From Anaerocolumna cellulosilytica (GTDB lineage Bacteria; Bacillota; Clostridia; Lachnospirales; Lachnospiraceae): 64,000 nt of DNA. The position numbers and the translations under genes are program-made. Location of the stretch: assembly GCF_014218335.1 (NCBI RefSeq), contig NZ_AP023367.1:5366628-5430627 (forward strand), given 5' to 3'. Position 1 is the stretch's first letter, and each line of letters starts with the position of its first letter. Positions 36,193 through 46,101 of the stretch are shown in pieces. Below the pieces are notes generated by a model. That model saw nothing but the letters and a program-made list of their open reading frames with translations, was not told the DNA's origin and made no database searches.

Positions 36193-36355
36193 TTAAGTTG
36201 AAAGGTTAAATTTTAAAGAGCCTCTTTCAACATCCTGATTTTTATGCGTGCTTTTGCACGCAGATGGGAGTTAAGTTGAAAGGTTAATTTTTAAAGAACC
36301 TCTTTCAACATCCTGATTTTTATGCGTGCTTTTTGCACGCAGATGGGAGTTTATT
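36193..36355 (+). repeat. Two tandem hairpin/RBS elements upstream of subunit D
   Basis: Two nearly identical 78-bp units start at 36197 and 36275. Each holds GTTGAAAGGTT...GCCTCTTTCAAC (AACC in the second), CATCCTGATTTTTAT, a GCGTGC/GCACGC hairpin and AGATGGGAGTT. The second unit's GGGAG (36345-36349) is six bases before the ATG. GCGTGC/GCACGC against GTGTGC/GCACAC elsewhere is a compensatory change. Confidence 0.88.
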
Positions 36356-36979
36356 ATGAATCCAAATACTTTTCCAACCAAGGGAAATTTAATACTAGCA
36401 AAAAATTCTCTTGCCTTGGCAAAACAGGGTTATGAACTCATGGATAAAAAACGAAACATCTTAATCCGGGAGCTTATGGACTTAATTGATAAAGCCAAGA
36501 ATATTCAGACAGAGATTGATGGAACCTTCACCAACGCTTATAAGGCTCTTCAAAAAGCAAATATTGAAATGGGTATACGCAATGTTGAAGACTTAAGCAG
36601 TACTATTCCGGAGGAAACTTCAATAGAAGTCAAACAGCGCAGTATTATGGGTGCTGAGATTCCTTTGGTAGAATTCGATATTTCTGAAAGCAATAAACCA
36701 ACCTATTCGTTTTTTAATACCAGATTATCCTTAGATGAGGCAACGAACCGCTTTAAAAAAGTGAAAGAGCTTACCCTTCGTTTAGCCATGATTGAGAATG
36801 CTGCATACCGGCTTGCTACAAGCATTAATAAAACACAAAAACGTGCCAATGCACTAAAGAATATAACCATTCCTTACTATACAGGGTTAACCCGTGACAT
36901 TCAAAATGCCTTAGAAGAAAAGGAACGTGAGGAATTTACAAGATTAAAAGTAATAAAGAGAAGACGGGATGAAGAATAA
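36356..36979 (+). CDS. ntpD: V-type ATPase subunit D (central shaft)
   Basis: A 207-residue protein made mostly of two long helices forming the rotor shaft inside the A3B3 head. Family motifs are PTKGNLILAKNSLALAKQGYELMDKKR at the start and RRANALKN-like KTQKRANALKNITIPYY near the end. The chosen ATG is six bases after the repeat-derived GGGAG. An upstream in-frame start inside the repeat would add FARRWEFI and is rejected. Last gene of the operon, followed by a terminator. Confidence 0.94.
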   Translation: MNPNTFPTKGNLILAKNSLALAKQGYELMDKKRNILIRELMDLIDKAKNIQTEIDGTFTNAYKALQKANIEMGIRNVEDLSSTIPEETSIEVKQRSIMGAEIPLVEFDISESNKPTYSFFNTRLSLDEATNRFKKVKELTLRLAMIENAAYRLATSINKTQKRANALKNITIPYYTGLTRDIQNALEEKEREEFTRLKVIKRRRDEE

Positions 36980-36995
36980 TATCAGACTGGTTTAT

Positions 36996-37029
36996 CAAAA
37001 AGGACGTGATTACATATCTCGTCCTTTTT
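36996..37029 (+). terminator. Terminator of the V-ATPase operon
   Basis: AAAAAGGACG pairs with CGTCCTTTTT around a 13-nt loop and ends in a T run. Confidence 0.88.
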
Positions 37030-37057
37030 TGTACTTGGCTATTACCACATATATTAA

Positions 37058-37088
37058 ACTTGTATTTACAACTGGTTTAAAATATAAT
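37058..37088 (+). promoter_or_regulatory. araR promoter with overlapping AraR operator
   Basis: TTGTATTTACAA (37060-37071) matches the AraR half-site arrangement TTGTA..TACAA. It overlaps the -35 TTGTAT; a 17-bp spacer leads to TATAAT (37083-37088). This fits autorepression by AraR. Confidence 0.7.
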
Positions 37089-37141
37089 AAACTATAGTAC
37101 AACTATACATGGTTTCAATCAATTTAAATATGGAGCTAACT

Positions 37142-38236
37142 ATGAACCGGAATGAACTATCAAAACATGTGGTGCTAAGCCACTGGATTAAAGACAATAT
37201 TATTAATGGAACCTTTCAAGTTGGGGAAAAAATACCCTCTGAGAACGAGCTTGCTGCTAGATTCTCTTACAGCCGCCAAACCGTTAGACAGGCAATCGGT
37301 AACCTAGTTGCGGAAGGAATTCTTATAAGGGAACAGGGCAGCGGCACCTATGTATCCAATACAAACAAAAAAGCACCTTCTGAAAAAACTATGCGAGTAG
37401 GGGTTATTACCACCTATCTGGACGATTATATATTTCCTAGTATCATTCATGGCATCGAGGAAGTTTTAACTGACAATGGTTATACTATGACCCTTGGTAT
37501 TACACACAATAAGCCTTCTGATGAAGAAAATTGTTTACTTCAAATGATGCAAAGCGGAGTAGACGGTTTGATTGTAGAGGGTACAAAATCTGCCCTGCCA
37601 AATGCCAACAGCCGTCTGTATGGACAACTTAAGGAACATAATATTCCAACCGTTTTTATTAATGGATATTATAATAATTACAGTAATTCTTATATTGTAA
37701 TGGATGATATAAAGGCCGGTAGTATGGTCACTGACATTTTGATAGAAAACGGTCATACTAACATCGGCGGGATTTTTAAATCCGATGATATCCAAGGTCT
37801 AAGGCGCTATGAAGGACTTCAAAACTCTTTAAAAATGAATAAACTTCCTTTATTGGATAAATCCATCTTATGGTACACTACAGAAGATTATTACTATTTT
37901 TTTGAAGGAAGCATGGATACTATTATTTTGGAACGTTTTGAAGATGTTACGGCTGTGGTCTGCTATAATGACCAGATAGCTGCTGCCCTTATAAAACTTT
38001 TAAAACGGAATAGTAAGTCTGTTCCAGAAGATATCTCCATTGTCAGCTTTGATAATTCTTTTTTAGCTAAACACATGGTTTTTAATCTGACTTCTGTTGT
38101 CTATCCTTCAAAAAAGGTAGGTAAACGTGGTGCTGGACTTCTGCTCCAATGCATGAACAATCCCTTTTTAACAGAACAGATTGTACTGGAGCCAACAATT
38201 AAAATCAGAGAATCCGTCAAGAAAATCAATGAGTGA
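37142..38236 (+). CDS. araR: Arabinose operon repressor AraR (GntR-LacI chimera)
   Basis: A 364-residue repressor. Residues 1-70 form a GntR winged helix (GTFQVGEKIPSENELAARF, YSRQTVRQAIGNL). The remainder is a LacI-type sugar-binding domain (VGVITTYLDDYIFPSIIHGIEEVL) that should bind L-arabinose and release DNA. This is the domain plan of Bacillus AraR (362 residues). GGAG lies six bases before the chosen ATG; an ATG 33 nt earlier has no such site. It precedes araBAD and both units carry AraR-like operators. Confidence 0.93.
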   Translation: MNRNELSKHVVLSHWIKDNIINGTFQVGEKIPSENELAARFSYSRQTVRQAIGNLVAEGILIREQGSGTYVSNTNKKAPSEKTMRVGVITTYLDDYIFPSIIHGIEEVLTDNGYTMTLGITHNKPSDEENCLLQMMQSGVDGLIVEGTKSALPNANSRLYGQLKEHNIPTVFINGYYNNYSNSYIVMDDIKAGSMVTDILIENGHTNIGGIFKSDDIQGLRRYEGLQNSLKMNKLPLLDKSILWYTTEDYYYFFEGSMDTIILERFEDVTAVVCYNDQIAAALIKLLKRNSKSVPEDISIVSFDNSFLAKHMVFNLTSVVYPSKKVGKRGAGLLLQCMNNPFLTEQIVLEPTIKIRESVKKINE

Positions 38237-38262
38237 AAATAACAAAAACTGCACATAAAAAC

Positions 38263-38332
38263 TTGATATTTTTCTTGATTTTTTAATATAATTCATATAG
38301 AATAAAGATATAACAAGTTGTACGTACATGTT
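38263..38332 (+). promoter_or_regulatory. araB promoter and downstream AraR operator
   Basis: TTGATA (38263-38268), an 18-bp spacer and TATAAT (38287-38292) form a promoter. AGTTGTACGTACATGTT (38316-38332) matches the Bacillus AraR box (TTGTACGTACAA core) and lies about 17-33 bp after the expected transcript start, so bound AraR could block elongation. Confidence 0.75.
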
Positions 38333-38383
38333 AAAAATATGTACACACCATTACGATCTTATCATTTTAAGGAGGTATACAAG

Positions 38384-40051
38384 ATGCCAAAATATTCAAT
38401 TGGTGTTGATTTTGGTACTTTATCCGGGCGTGCACTCTTAGTAAATGTTGAAACCGGAGAAGAATTAGCCGATGCTACATTAGAATATCCCCATGGAGTT
38501 ATGGATGAAACGCTGCCTTCTGGCAAGAAACTTGCACCTGACTGGGCTCTTGAGCATCCACAAGATTACTTGGATGTATTTGCTGCTACAATTCCTGCTG
38601 TGTTAAAAGAATCCGGAGTTTCTAAAAAAGATATTATAGGTATAGGAATCGATTTTACTGCCTGCACCATGCTGCCTGTCAAAGCAGACGGAACCCCTTT
38701 ATGTTTTCTTGATAAATACAAGGATGACCCCCATGCCTACATAAAATTATGGAAGCATCATGCCGCTCAGGATAAGGCAAATCAATTAAATGATATTGCT
38801 GCTTCCATGAATCAGGATTGGTTATCTCGTTATGGAGGGAAAATTTCCTCTGAGTGGATGTTTCCAAAGATTTGGCAGACTCTAGAAGAAGCTCCCTATA
38901 TATATGAAGAAGCAGATTTCTTCATAGAAGCTGCTGACTGGGTAATCTGGCAATTAACAGGTGTTCAAACAAGAAACTCCTGTACCGCAGGTTATAAAGC
39001 TATGTGGCATAAACAAAAAGGATATCCTGAAAAAGAGTTTTTTAAAGCCCTTGATACCCGTCTTGAAAATGTTGTTGAAGACAAATTAAACTGCCCCATT
39101 ACTCCACTTGGAGCTGCGGCAGGAACGGTCAGTGAAAAAGCGGCTGCCTTAACAGGACTAGAAGCTGGTACTGCTGTTGCTGTTGCCAATGTAGATGCCC
39201 ATGTAACTGTTCCTGCTGTTAAAATTGACGGTCCTGGAAAAATGTTAGCTATAATGGGTACTTCTACCTGCCATATTCTCTTAGGTACAGAAGAACATAA
39301 TGTACCCGGAATGTGCGGTGTAGTAGAAGATGGTGTATATCCTGGATATTATGGTTATGAAGCCGGGCAATCCTGTGTAGGGGATCATTTTGCTTGGTTT
39401 GTAGAAAACTGTGTAAGCTCAGAATACTATGAAGCCGCCAAAGCTGAAGGCTTAAATATACATCAGTATCTGACAAAAAAAGCTGAGCAGTTAAAGGTTG
39501 GCCAAAGTGGCCTGGTTGCCCTTGATTGGTGGAATGGGAATCGTTCTGTATTAGTTGATGTTGACTTGACTGGTTTAATATTAGGTATGACACTGCAAAC
39601 AAAACCGGAAGAAATTTATCGCGCCCTAATTGAAGCAACTGCCTATGGTACCAGAAAAATTATAGAAACCTTCCGTGCTAACGGTGTCCCGGTAGATGAG
39701 TTTTATGCCTCTGGCGGTATATCTCAGAAAAACCCTATGGCTATGCAAATCTATACTGACATAATACAGGTACCCATTAAAATAGGCGGAACTTCTCAAG
39801 GACCTGCACTGGGTAGTGCTATCTTTGGTGCGGTTGCTGCCGGTACAAAAAACGGCGGTTATGACGACGTCTTTAAAGCTGCACGAGTAATGGGCAAATT
39901 AAAAGATACTCTTTATACACCAATTGCTGAAAATGCAGCTGTTTATGATAAGCTGTATGCAGAATATTCAATCCTTCATGATTATTTTGGCCGTGGTGAT
40001 AATGACGTAATGAAACGTCTAAAAGAAATAAAAAAAAAGCAAAGCATATAA
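38384..40051 (+). CDS. araB: L-ribulokinase
   Basis: Phosphorylates L-ribulose to L-ribulose-5-phosphate with ATP. A 555-residue FGGY-family kinase: [18 protein letters not shown] at the start (phosphate loop), [14 protein letters not shown], the hinge [12 protein letters not shown] and the C-terminal [35 protein letters not shown] precedes the ATG; longer frames run back through the AraR operator and are not real. First enzyme gene of the operon. Confidence 0.96.
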   Translation: MPKYSIGVDFGTLSGRALLVNVETGEELADATLEYPHGVMDETLPSGKKLAPDWALEHPQDYLDVFAATIPAVLKESGVSKKDIIGIGIDFTACTMLPVKADGTPLCFLDKYKDDPHAYIKLWKHHAAQDKANQLNDIAASMNQDWLSRYGGKISSEWMFPKIWQTLEEAPYIYEEADFFIEAADWVIWQLTGVQTRNSCTAGYKAMWHKQKGYPEKEFFKALDTRLENVVEDKLNCPITPLGAAAGTVSEKAAALTGLEAGTAVAVANVDAHVTVPAVKIDGPGKMLAIMGTSTCHILLGTEEHNVPGMCGVVEDGVYPGYYGYEAGQSCVGDHFAWFVENCVSSEYYEAAKAEGLNIHQYLTKKAEQLKVGQSGLVALDWWNGNRSVLVDVDLTGLILGMTLQTKPEEIYRALIEATAYGTRKIIETFRANGVPVDEFYASGGISQKNPMAMQIYTDIIQVPIKIGGTSQGPALGSAIFGAVAAGTKNGGYDDVFKAARVMGKLKDTLYTPIAENAAVYDKLYAEYSILHDYFGRGDNDVMKRLKEIKKKQSI

Positions 40052-40202
40052 AAGCTAAATGTATAATTATACAAAACGTGAATCAAATCAAGTATGTTCA
40101 TACCAGAGCTTCGATTTAAATCACTGAATCTATTGAAATATAAATATACTATCTTTACTTTACCATCAATGAAATAAAATGAATTATTACAGGAGGAATA
40201 TT

Positions 40203-41681
40203 ATGTCAACATTAAAGCGTTATGAATTCTGGTTTATTACTGGATCACAGCATTTATATGGACCGGAAACTCTAAAGCAGGTAGCTGAACATTCTGAAGT
40301 CATTGCAAAAAGCTTAAACGATTCTTCTCTGATACCTTGTACCGTAGTATTTAAACCTATTGTAACAACTCCGGACGAAATTACAAAAATCATGAAAGAA
40401 GCCAATTATGCAGAAAACTGTGCCGGTATCATCACCTGGATGCATACCTTTTCTCCTTCTAAAATGTGGATTAACGGTTTGACGATTTTAGAAAAACCTT
40501 ATTGTCACCTGCATACACAGTTTAACCGTATTATTCCCAACGAAGGAATCGATATGGACTTCATGAACTTAAACCAGTCAGCCCATGGAGACAGAGAACA
40601 TGGTTTTATTGGCACCAGACTTCGTATGGCTCGTAAAGTTATTGCCGGCTACTGGGAAGATGAAGATGTCCAAGGTAAAATCGGTAGCTGGATGCGCTCA
40701 GCCATTGGTGCACTAGTAAGCAATACTCTTAAAGTAATGCGTTTTGGCGATAATATGCGTCAGGTTGCTGTTACTGAAGGTGATAAAGTAGAAGCACAGA
40801 TTAAATTTGGCTGGCAGGTAAATACAACTGCCGTGGGTGATTTGGTAAAAGAAATCAACGCCGTAACAGATGAACAGATTGATGCATTAATAAAGGAGTA
40901 CAAAGAAAAGTATGTAATTGCTACAGATAACCTTGACTCAATCCGTTATCAGGCAAAAGCAGAAATTGCAATGAAAAAGATGCTGACAGAGGCAAACTGC
41001 GGTGCTTATACAAATACGTTTGAAGACCTATATGGAATGGAACAGTTACCAGGCCTTGCAAGCCAGCGGTTAATGGAGGCAGGATTTGGATACGGCGGTG
41101 AAGGTGACTGGAAAGTATCTGCCATGACCCACATTATGAAACAGATGGCCGAAGGTCTTAGCGGCGGTACCGCTTTTATGGAAGACTATACCTACGATCT
41201 TACTAAAGGCAACGAATTATCCTTAGGTGCTCATATGCTTGAAGTATGCCCTACCTTAGCAGCAGATAAGCCAAGAGTTGAGGTGCATCCACTTGGAATC
41301 GGCGGTAAAAATGATCCGGCAAGACTTGTATTTGAAGGTCATCCAGGAGATGCCATCGTTGCTTCCCTAGTAGACATGGGTGGTCGTTTCCGTTTAATTG
41401 TACAGGATGTAGAAGCTGTAAAGCCTATTTACGAGATGCCCAATCTCCCTGTAGCACGTGTTATGTGGAAGGCTTTACCCGATTTAAAAACAGGTGCTGA
41501 ATGCTGGATTCTTGCAGGTGGTGCTCACCATACCGTATTCTCCTACGCCTTAACAGCGGAACAGATGCAGGATTGGGCAGAAATGATGGATATTGAATAT
41601 GTTCATATTGGCAAAGATACAACAATCGAAGGATTAAAACAATTGTTATTCCTTCAGGATATTGCCTGGAAGCTAAAATAA
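40203..41681 (+). CDS. araA: L-arabinose isomerase
   Basis: Converts L-arabinose to L-ribulose using Mn2+. A 492-residue protein starting [19 protein letters not shown], the family N-terminus. [19 protein letters not shown] and the metal-ligand regions ([32 protein letters not shown]) are intact. AGGAGGAATATT precedes the ATG. It lies 151 bp after araB and 20 bp before araD. Confidence 0.97.
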   Translation: MSTLKRYEFWFITGSQHLYGPETLKQVAEHSEVIAKSLNDSSLIPCTVVFKPIVTTPDEITKIMKEANYAENCAGIITWMHTFSPSKMWINGLTILEKPYCHLHTQFNRIIPNEGIDMDFMNLNQSAHGDREHGFIGTRLRMARKVIAGYWEDEDVQGKIGSWMRSAIGALVSNTLKVMRFGDNMRQVAVTEGDKVEAQIKFGWQVNTTAVGDLVKEINAVTDEQIDALIKEYKEKYVIATDNLDSIRYQAKAEIAMKKMLTEANCGAYTNTFEDLYGMEQLPGLASQRLMEAGFGYGGEGDWKVSAMTHIMKQMAEGLSGGTAFMEDYTYDLTKGNELSLGAHMLEVCPTLAADKPRVEVHPLGIGGKNDPARLVFEGHPGDAIVASLVDMGGRFRLIVQDVEAVKPIYEMPNLPVARVMWKALPDLKTGAECWILAGGAHHTVFSYALTAEQMQDWAEMMDIEYVHIGKDTTIEGLKQLLFLQDIAWKLK

Positions 41682-41701
41682 GCCCCGGAAAGGACGTATA
41701 C

Positions 41702-42403
41702 ATGTTAGAAAACTTAAAAAAACAGGTTTTTGAAGCAAATATGCTTTTGCCAAAACACGGCTTGGTTACTTTTACTTGGGGTAATGTATCCGGTATAGAC
41801 AGAGCAACCGGATACATTGTCATAAAACCCTCTGGTGTAGAATATGACGTTATGAAGCAAGATGATATGGTAGTCGTAGATTTAGAGGGTAGTGTAATAG
41901 AAGGAAGCTTAAATCCTTCCTCTGATACAGCAACCCATATAGAACTTTACAAAGCATTTCCTAATATAGGAGGTGTTGTGCATACCCACTCCCGTTGGGC
42001 TACCACTTTTGCACAAGCCGGTATGGGAATCCCTGCCTTTGGCACAACACATGCTGATTACTTTTATGGTGAAATTCCTTGTACCAGAAAAATGACAACG
42101 GACGAAATAAATGGTGCTTATGAAAAAGAAACAGGTACCGTTATTATTGAACGCTTTGCAAAAGGCAGTATTGAAGCTGACGATGTCCCCGGCGTTGTTG
42201 TATATAGCCATGGCCCTTTTACCTGGGGTAAAGATGCTTATAATGCCGTGCATAATGCCGTGGTATTAGAAGAGGTTGCCTTTATGGCTTGGCATAATCT
42301 TTCCCTCTCACAGGGAAAATTAGTGCCTATGCAACAAGAATTACTGGATAAACATTATCTAAGAAAGCATGGCAAAAATGCTTATTATGGACAGAAAAAA
42401 TAA
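41702..42403 (+). CDS. araD: L-ribulose-5-phosphate 4-epimerase
   Basis: Converts L-ribulose-5-phosphate to D-xylulose-5-phosphate, which enters the pentose phosphate or phosphoketolase route. A 233-residue class II aldolase-fold, zinc-dependent enzyme. [23 protein letters not shown] binds phosphate, [14 protein letters not shown] and the later [10 protein letters not shown] supply zinc and catalytic residues. GGAAAGGACGTATAC precedes the ATG. Last gene of the operon; a long terminator hairpin follows after 60 bp. Confidence 0.97.
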   Translation: MLENLKKQVFEANMLLPKHGLVTFTWGNVSGIDRATGYIVIKPSGVEYDVMKQDDMVVVDLEGSVIEGSLNPSSDTATHIELYKAFPNIGGVVHTHSRWATTFAQAGMGIPAFGTTHADYFYGEIPCTRKMTTDEINGAYEKETGTVIIERFAKGSIEADDVPGVVVYSHGPFTWGKDAYNAVHNAVVLEEVAFMAWHNLSLSQGKLVPMQQELLDKHYLRKHGKNAYYGQKK

Positions 42404-42463
42404 AAAAGTGAAACGCCTATTCATTATAAGCTATCCTTTAACCAAATGTTAGATGAATTTTTT

Positions 42464-42549
42464 AAAACTGCTTTACAATTATGTCAGGAACGATAACTAA
42501 GAATTTTGACCCGTTATCCTGGAAACATAACTTGTAAGGCAGTTTTTTT
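42464..42549 (+). terminator. Long hairpin terminator of the ara operon
   Basis: Segments AAAACTGC, TACAA, TATGT, CAGGA and GATAAC pair in order with GTTATC, TCCTG, ACATA, TTGTA and GCAGTTTT, giving a stem of nearly 30 bp before TTTTTTT. This is much longer than a usual terminator. Confidence 0.85.
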
Positions 42550-42630
42550 ACCCTCTTAATGCTGTAAAATGTCTATTTAGAACTATTTTTCTCCCAATTA
42601 CTTAATTTTTTATGAAGAGACCTTTTTTTC

Positions 42631-42659
42631 TTGATACAACCTGTAAAATCATCTATAAT
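42631..42659 (+). promoter_or_regulatory. Promoter of the D,D-carboxypeptidase gene
   Basis: TTGATA (42631-42636), a 17-bp spacer and TATAAT (42654-42659) form a near-consensus promoter 92 bp before the ATG. Confidence 0.75.
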
Positions 42660-42750
42660 ATAATTATTGTTTTTCTACTAGAATTTTCATTCATACAATA
42701 TTGAAAAATAACCAATACTACTAAAAATAGTTTTATATAAAGGAGCTTTT

Positions 42751-44226
42751 ATGAAAAAAACACTTATTTTAATTAGTGCGTTATGCTTATTGTTTAACAA
42801 TACTGCTGTAACCTTTGCTATGGCTCAATCTACCTATAATGCTGCAACATCTGGTATTAATCATACAATAGAAAATAAAAATACAACTGTAAAAACTACT
42901 AAGACAAAAGAAACAAAAGTATCCGCCTGGCCTGAGAATCAGCCACAGGTTAACTCTGAGGCAGCTCTAGTAATGGAAGCCTCCACAGGTGCTATTCTTT
43001 ATTCTAAAAACCCACATGAAACCTATTATCCTGCAAGCATTACCAAAATACTTACTACTTTATTAGCTATAGAGAATTCATCTCTTAATGAAACTGTAAC
43101 CTTTTCTAAAAAAGCTGTTTACGATGTAGATTTAAGAAGCAGCCGAATTGGTATTGACGTGGGCGAAAAACTGACCATGGAACAAAGTTTATATGGAGTT
43201 ATGTTAGAATCTGCCAATGAAGTATCATATGCCGTTGCAGAACATGTGTCTGGTACTGTGGATGCGTTTTCCGACTTAATGAATAAAAAGGCCAAGGAAT
43301 TAGGCTGTATGGATTCCAATTTTACCAATCCTCACGGCTTACCGGATGAAAACCACTATACCTCGGTCTATGATATGGCGCTTATCGCAAAAGCTGCCAT
43401 TAATAATGAAACATTCAAAAAAATAACCAATACGAGAACCTATGTTATTCCACCCACTAATATACAGGAAGAAACAAGGTATCTGGCAAATCATCATAAG
43501 TTTATTAAAGGTGATATGTCTTTTGACGGTGCAATCGGTGGTAAAACCGGATATACTTCAAAAGCTAAATATACTTTAGTAACTTTTGCCGAACGAAACG
43601 GAATGACCTTAATCAGCGTTATTATGTTCTGTGATTCGATTGCTAATGAATACGCAGATACAAAGGCTTTATTAAACTTTGGCTTTGATAATTTTAACAT
43701 ATATAATATAGCAGATTCTGAGAATCCTGGTAATACCAGTTCAAATTCTCTGTTTACAAAGTATGTACCTTTATTTGATCTTAAAACCTCATGTATACAG
43801 CTTAGCAACTCAGGTAATATCATTCTCCCTAATGGTGCAGCCTATGAGGAAGCTGAAAAAGAAGTTGATTTTATACCCATAAAAGAAATAAAGACAGGCG
43901 ATAATGTCATAGGCAATATACAATATACCTATGACGGAAATTTAGTTGGATCGACTAACATTATTTATAAGGAAGATATTACTGTTTCCAAATTAGAAAA
44001 TTCCTTCATACCTGTCACAACCCATGTGGATAGCACAATCATTACTTCAGATGATGAAAACAGCATTAAACCAATTATAATAGGAATTATTATTGGCGTA
44101 ATTGCTCTTTCCTTTACTTTGTATATTGTCATTGTAGAGTTGCCTTACCGAAGGAGAAGAAATGCTTATTGGGAGAAAAAACGGCGTAGAGGTACCTGCA
44201 GCAAAAGAGATTATGTTGATTTTTAA
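42751..44226 (+). CDS. D-alanyl-D-alanine carboxypeptidase (low-mass PBP)
   Basis: Removes the terminal D-Ala from peptidoglycan stem peptides on the outer face of the membrane. A 491-residue protein with a signal peptide (about 1-25). The three penicillin-binding motifs are S96-I-T-K99, S154-A-N156 and K265-T-G267. A C-terminal helix (IIIGIIIGVIALSFTLYIVIV) followed by an Arg-rich tail anchors it. This domain order is like DacF/DacA. AAGGAGCTTTT precedes the ATG. It is transcribed alone. Confidence 0.94.
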   Translation: MKKTLILISALCLLFNNTAVTFAMAQSTYNAATSGINHTIENKNTTVKTTKTKETKVSAWPENQPQVNSEAALVMEASTGAILYSKNPHETYYPASITKILTTLLAIENSSLNETVTFSKKAVYDVDLRSSRIGIDVGEKLTMEQSLYGVMLESANEVSYAVAEHVSGTVDAFSDLMNKKAKELGCMDSNFTNPHGLPDENHYTSVYDMALIAKAAINNETFKKITNTRTYVIPPTNIQEETRYLANHHKFIKGDMSFDGAIGGKTGYTSKAKYTLVTFAERNGMTLISVIMFCDSIANEYADTKALLNFGFDNFNIYNIADSENPGNTSSNSLFTKYVPLFDLKTSCIQLSNSGNIILPNGAAYEEAEKEVDFIPIKEIKTGDNVIGNIQYTYDGNLVGSTNIIYKEDITVSKLENSFIPVTTHVDSTIITSDDENSIKPIIIGIIIGVIALSFTLYIVIVELPYRRRRNAYWEKKRRRGTCSKRDYVDF

Positions 44227-44365
44227 TCATATGATATAAAAAAAGAAAATATATATAAACAAGTTAGTTTATATAAACAAATAAGATATATATGAATCTG
44301 AAATATATTTTCAGATTCTTTTCTGTGTCCACTTTCCGGATTATACTAGAAAGAACTAGTAATTA

Positions 44366-44959
44366 TTATTCCCAATCAATAATTTTAAGTGCCGGCCATT
44401 TCTTCTTCCATTTTTGGCATTTGCTTACGTATGTATCTTTAGTAATCTGGGTTTTATTAGCTCTAATAATCTGACCAAACATATCATTAAGACCAAAAGG
44501 TGCATAAACCTGCAAGTTATTCCCAATCATTTTTATACCTATAGAAGTGGCAGTTGTCGGCCAAGTATTAATTGCCTCTTCTAGGGAGGTGTAGGGCTTT
44601 AAATCATATCCGTAACGATCCTTATACCACAGATGAACTCTTGCCTGATTTTTAACATCTATATCCACTGGTAAGTGTGAGAATTGTTGTTTTACTTTTT
44701 GTATAACACAGTCCTCTGCTTCATAGGATATATCAGTATTATCAAAATAGACAAAGTCAACATCCGAAATACCATACATTAATTCCATATTATTTTGATA
44801 ATTCCATACCGTTTGGCAAATACACCCTGCACCTATGTAGTAATTCTTAAGATGTAAAAATTGAGACATTTTTAGAATTTCTAATAGTATATCGTTTTTT
44901 GAAACAATAGACAAAAGTAATTCTTTTTGTGAATCTAAATCAATATTATGACCAAGCAT
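44366..44959 (-). CDS. Nucleotidyltransferase family protein (DUF925 type)
   Basis: A 197-residue protein of the nucleotidyltransferase-like group to which YitE-type proteins belong. Features are YIGAGCICQTVWN and the acidic pair in GISDVDFVYFDN, which looks like the hDhDh metal site. The end has PALKIIDWE, where family members often have PRLTV. The substrate is unknown. It lies alone, with tRNA-Arg in the same orientation upstream. Confidence 0.75.
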   Translation of the reverse strand: MLGHNIDLDSQKELLLSIVSKNDILLEILKMSQFLHLKNYYIGAGCICQTVWNYQNNMELMYGISDVDFVYFDNTDISYEAEDCVIQKVKQQFSHLPVDIDVKNQARVHLWYKDRYGYDLKPYTSLEEAINTWPTTATSIGIKMIGNNLQVYAPFGLNDMFGQIIRANKTQITKDTYVSKCQKWKKKWPALKIIDWE

Positions 44960-45000
44960 AAAACACTCCTTTATTCTATAATTTTACAGCAAGATTATAT

Positions 45001-45031
45001 AAAAAAAGTCGCTTACACTTTAAACGACTTT
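45001..45031 (-). terminator. Terminator after tRNA-Arg
   Basis: On the minus strand AAAGTCG pairs with CGACTTT and a T run follows, 15 bases after the tRNA. Confidence 0.75.
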
Positions 45032-45045
45032 CATTTTATATATAG

Positions 45046-45122
45046 ACTGCACCTAACTGGATTCGAACCAGCGGCCTACCGCTTAGGAGGCGGTCGCTCT
45101 ATCCTACTGAGCTATAGATGCA
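45046..45122 (-). tRNA. tRNA-Arg (CCT)
   Basis: A 77-nt cloverleaf. The acceptor arms are TGCATCT and AGGTGCA, the D arm is AGCTCAGTAGGATAGAGC, the T arm GGTTCGAATCC. The anticodon loop is CTCCTAA, giving anticodon CCT. CCA is not encoded. Confidence 0.95.
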
Positions 45123-45204
45123 TGACTGTCTTTAGACAGCAAAACTATTCTACTATTTTATTAACAAATAGTCAACACTTTAAAGAATATTTTTTAGAAT
45201 TCAG

Positions 45205-46101
45205 TTAATTCAAACATTTTTCTGAATTAAAATCAATATTGCCTTGCAGCCATATATTCCCTTTAAATCTTCTGCCTACTACCGGTTCTCCATACAAATC
45301 TTTTTTATTAATTAATACCTGAAATATTACATCGTTACAAGAAATCGTTAGTACATATAATTCTTCTCCGGTAACCTCATTGGTTAAGGTATCCATATCG
45401 GTTATTATTCCAAGTATAGAATAATTATCGGATTCTGATCCATAAGGAGTAAAAGATGTTTCAACAATTGTGTATATATCTTCAAATTTTGCCCTTCGCG
45501 ATATCATGGCATACATATCAATATCATCTATTGTAAGACTGTCAATTGCCTCCTGATTGCCTTTTTTAGCTTCAGCAATCAATTGCCTGCGGTAAAGAAC
45601 ATCTGCACTATTATTTTTAGCCAGCTTCTCGTCATGTTCCATGGGAAGTAGTATTTTTCCAGATACTGACAATGCAGATAAGTAAATCGAAAAAAGCCTG
45701 TCAGGTTGCTTGTTATCCTTACCTTCCATGAGATAATCTACTACATTCTGCAAATAAAAAATCAGAGAAACCCCCAGTCGGACATCGTCACACATTCCGG
45801 TATAAGCATCGGTATCTACTCTTTTTATAATAGATACTTCCTCTTTTGTACTCATATAATTACTCTTAAAATAAGGAAAATAGTGTTCCATATAAAACTT
45901 ACCATCACCATCATATTCCCCACGGACAGTAATGCCCATCTGTTTCGAGAATAACTTCGAAATTTCAGCAAAAGTTTTATTATTACTCTCATTGTATGTT
46001 TTCTTTTCTGTCGGTTCTTCCGTAATTAAATTTATTAATCTATCTAATTCTAAACGGTCTGTTATCTCACTAAATCCGATTGCTCTTAAAAAACTATGCA
46101 C
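45205..46101 (-). CDS. DUF3881 family protein
   Basis: A 298-residue soluble protein with no signal peptide or membrane segment. It begins MHSFLRAIGFSEI and resembles the DUF3881 family, which I know mainly from Lachnospiraceae; its function is unknown. A long middle part is charged (HDEKLAKNNSADVLYRRQ). The end, VVGRRFKGNIWLQG, looks like a small beta barrel. No functional context: its neighbours are tRNA-Arg and an HD-GYP gene. Confidence 0.7.
   Translation of the reverse strand: MHSFLRAIGFSEITDRLELDRLINLITEEPTEKKTYNESNNKTFAEISKLFSKQMGITVRGEYDGDGKFYMEHYFPYFKSNYMSTKEEVSIIKRVDTDAYTGMCDDVRLGVSLIFYLQNVVDYLMEGKDNKQPDRLFSIYLSALSVSGKILLPMEHDEKLAKNNSADVLYRRQLIAEAKKGNQEAIDSLTIDDIDMYAMISRRAKFEDIYTIVETSFTPYGSESDNYSILGIITDMDTLTNEVTGEELYVLTISCNDVIFQVLINKKDLYGEPVVGRRFKGNIWLQGNIDFNSEKCLN

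Noticed and set aside
37096..37112. A second AraR box near AGTACAACTATACATGG upstream of araR
   Set aside because: It does not keep the TTGTA..TACAA half-sites with correct spacing.
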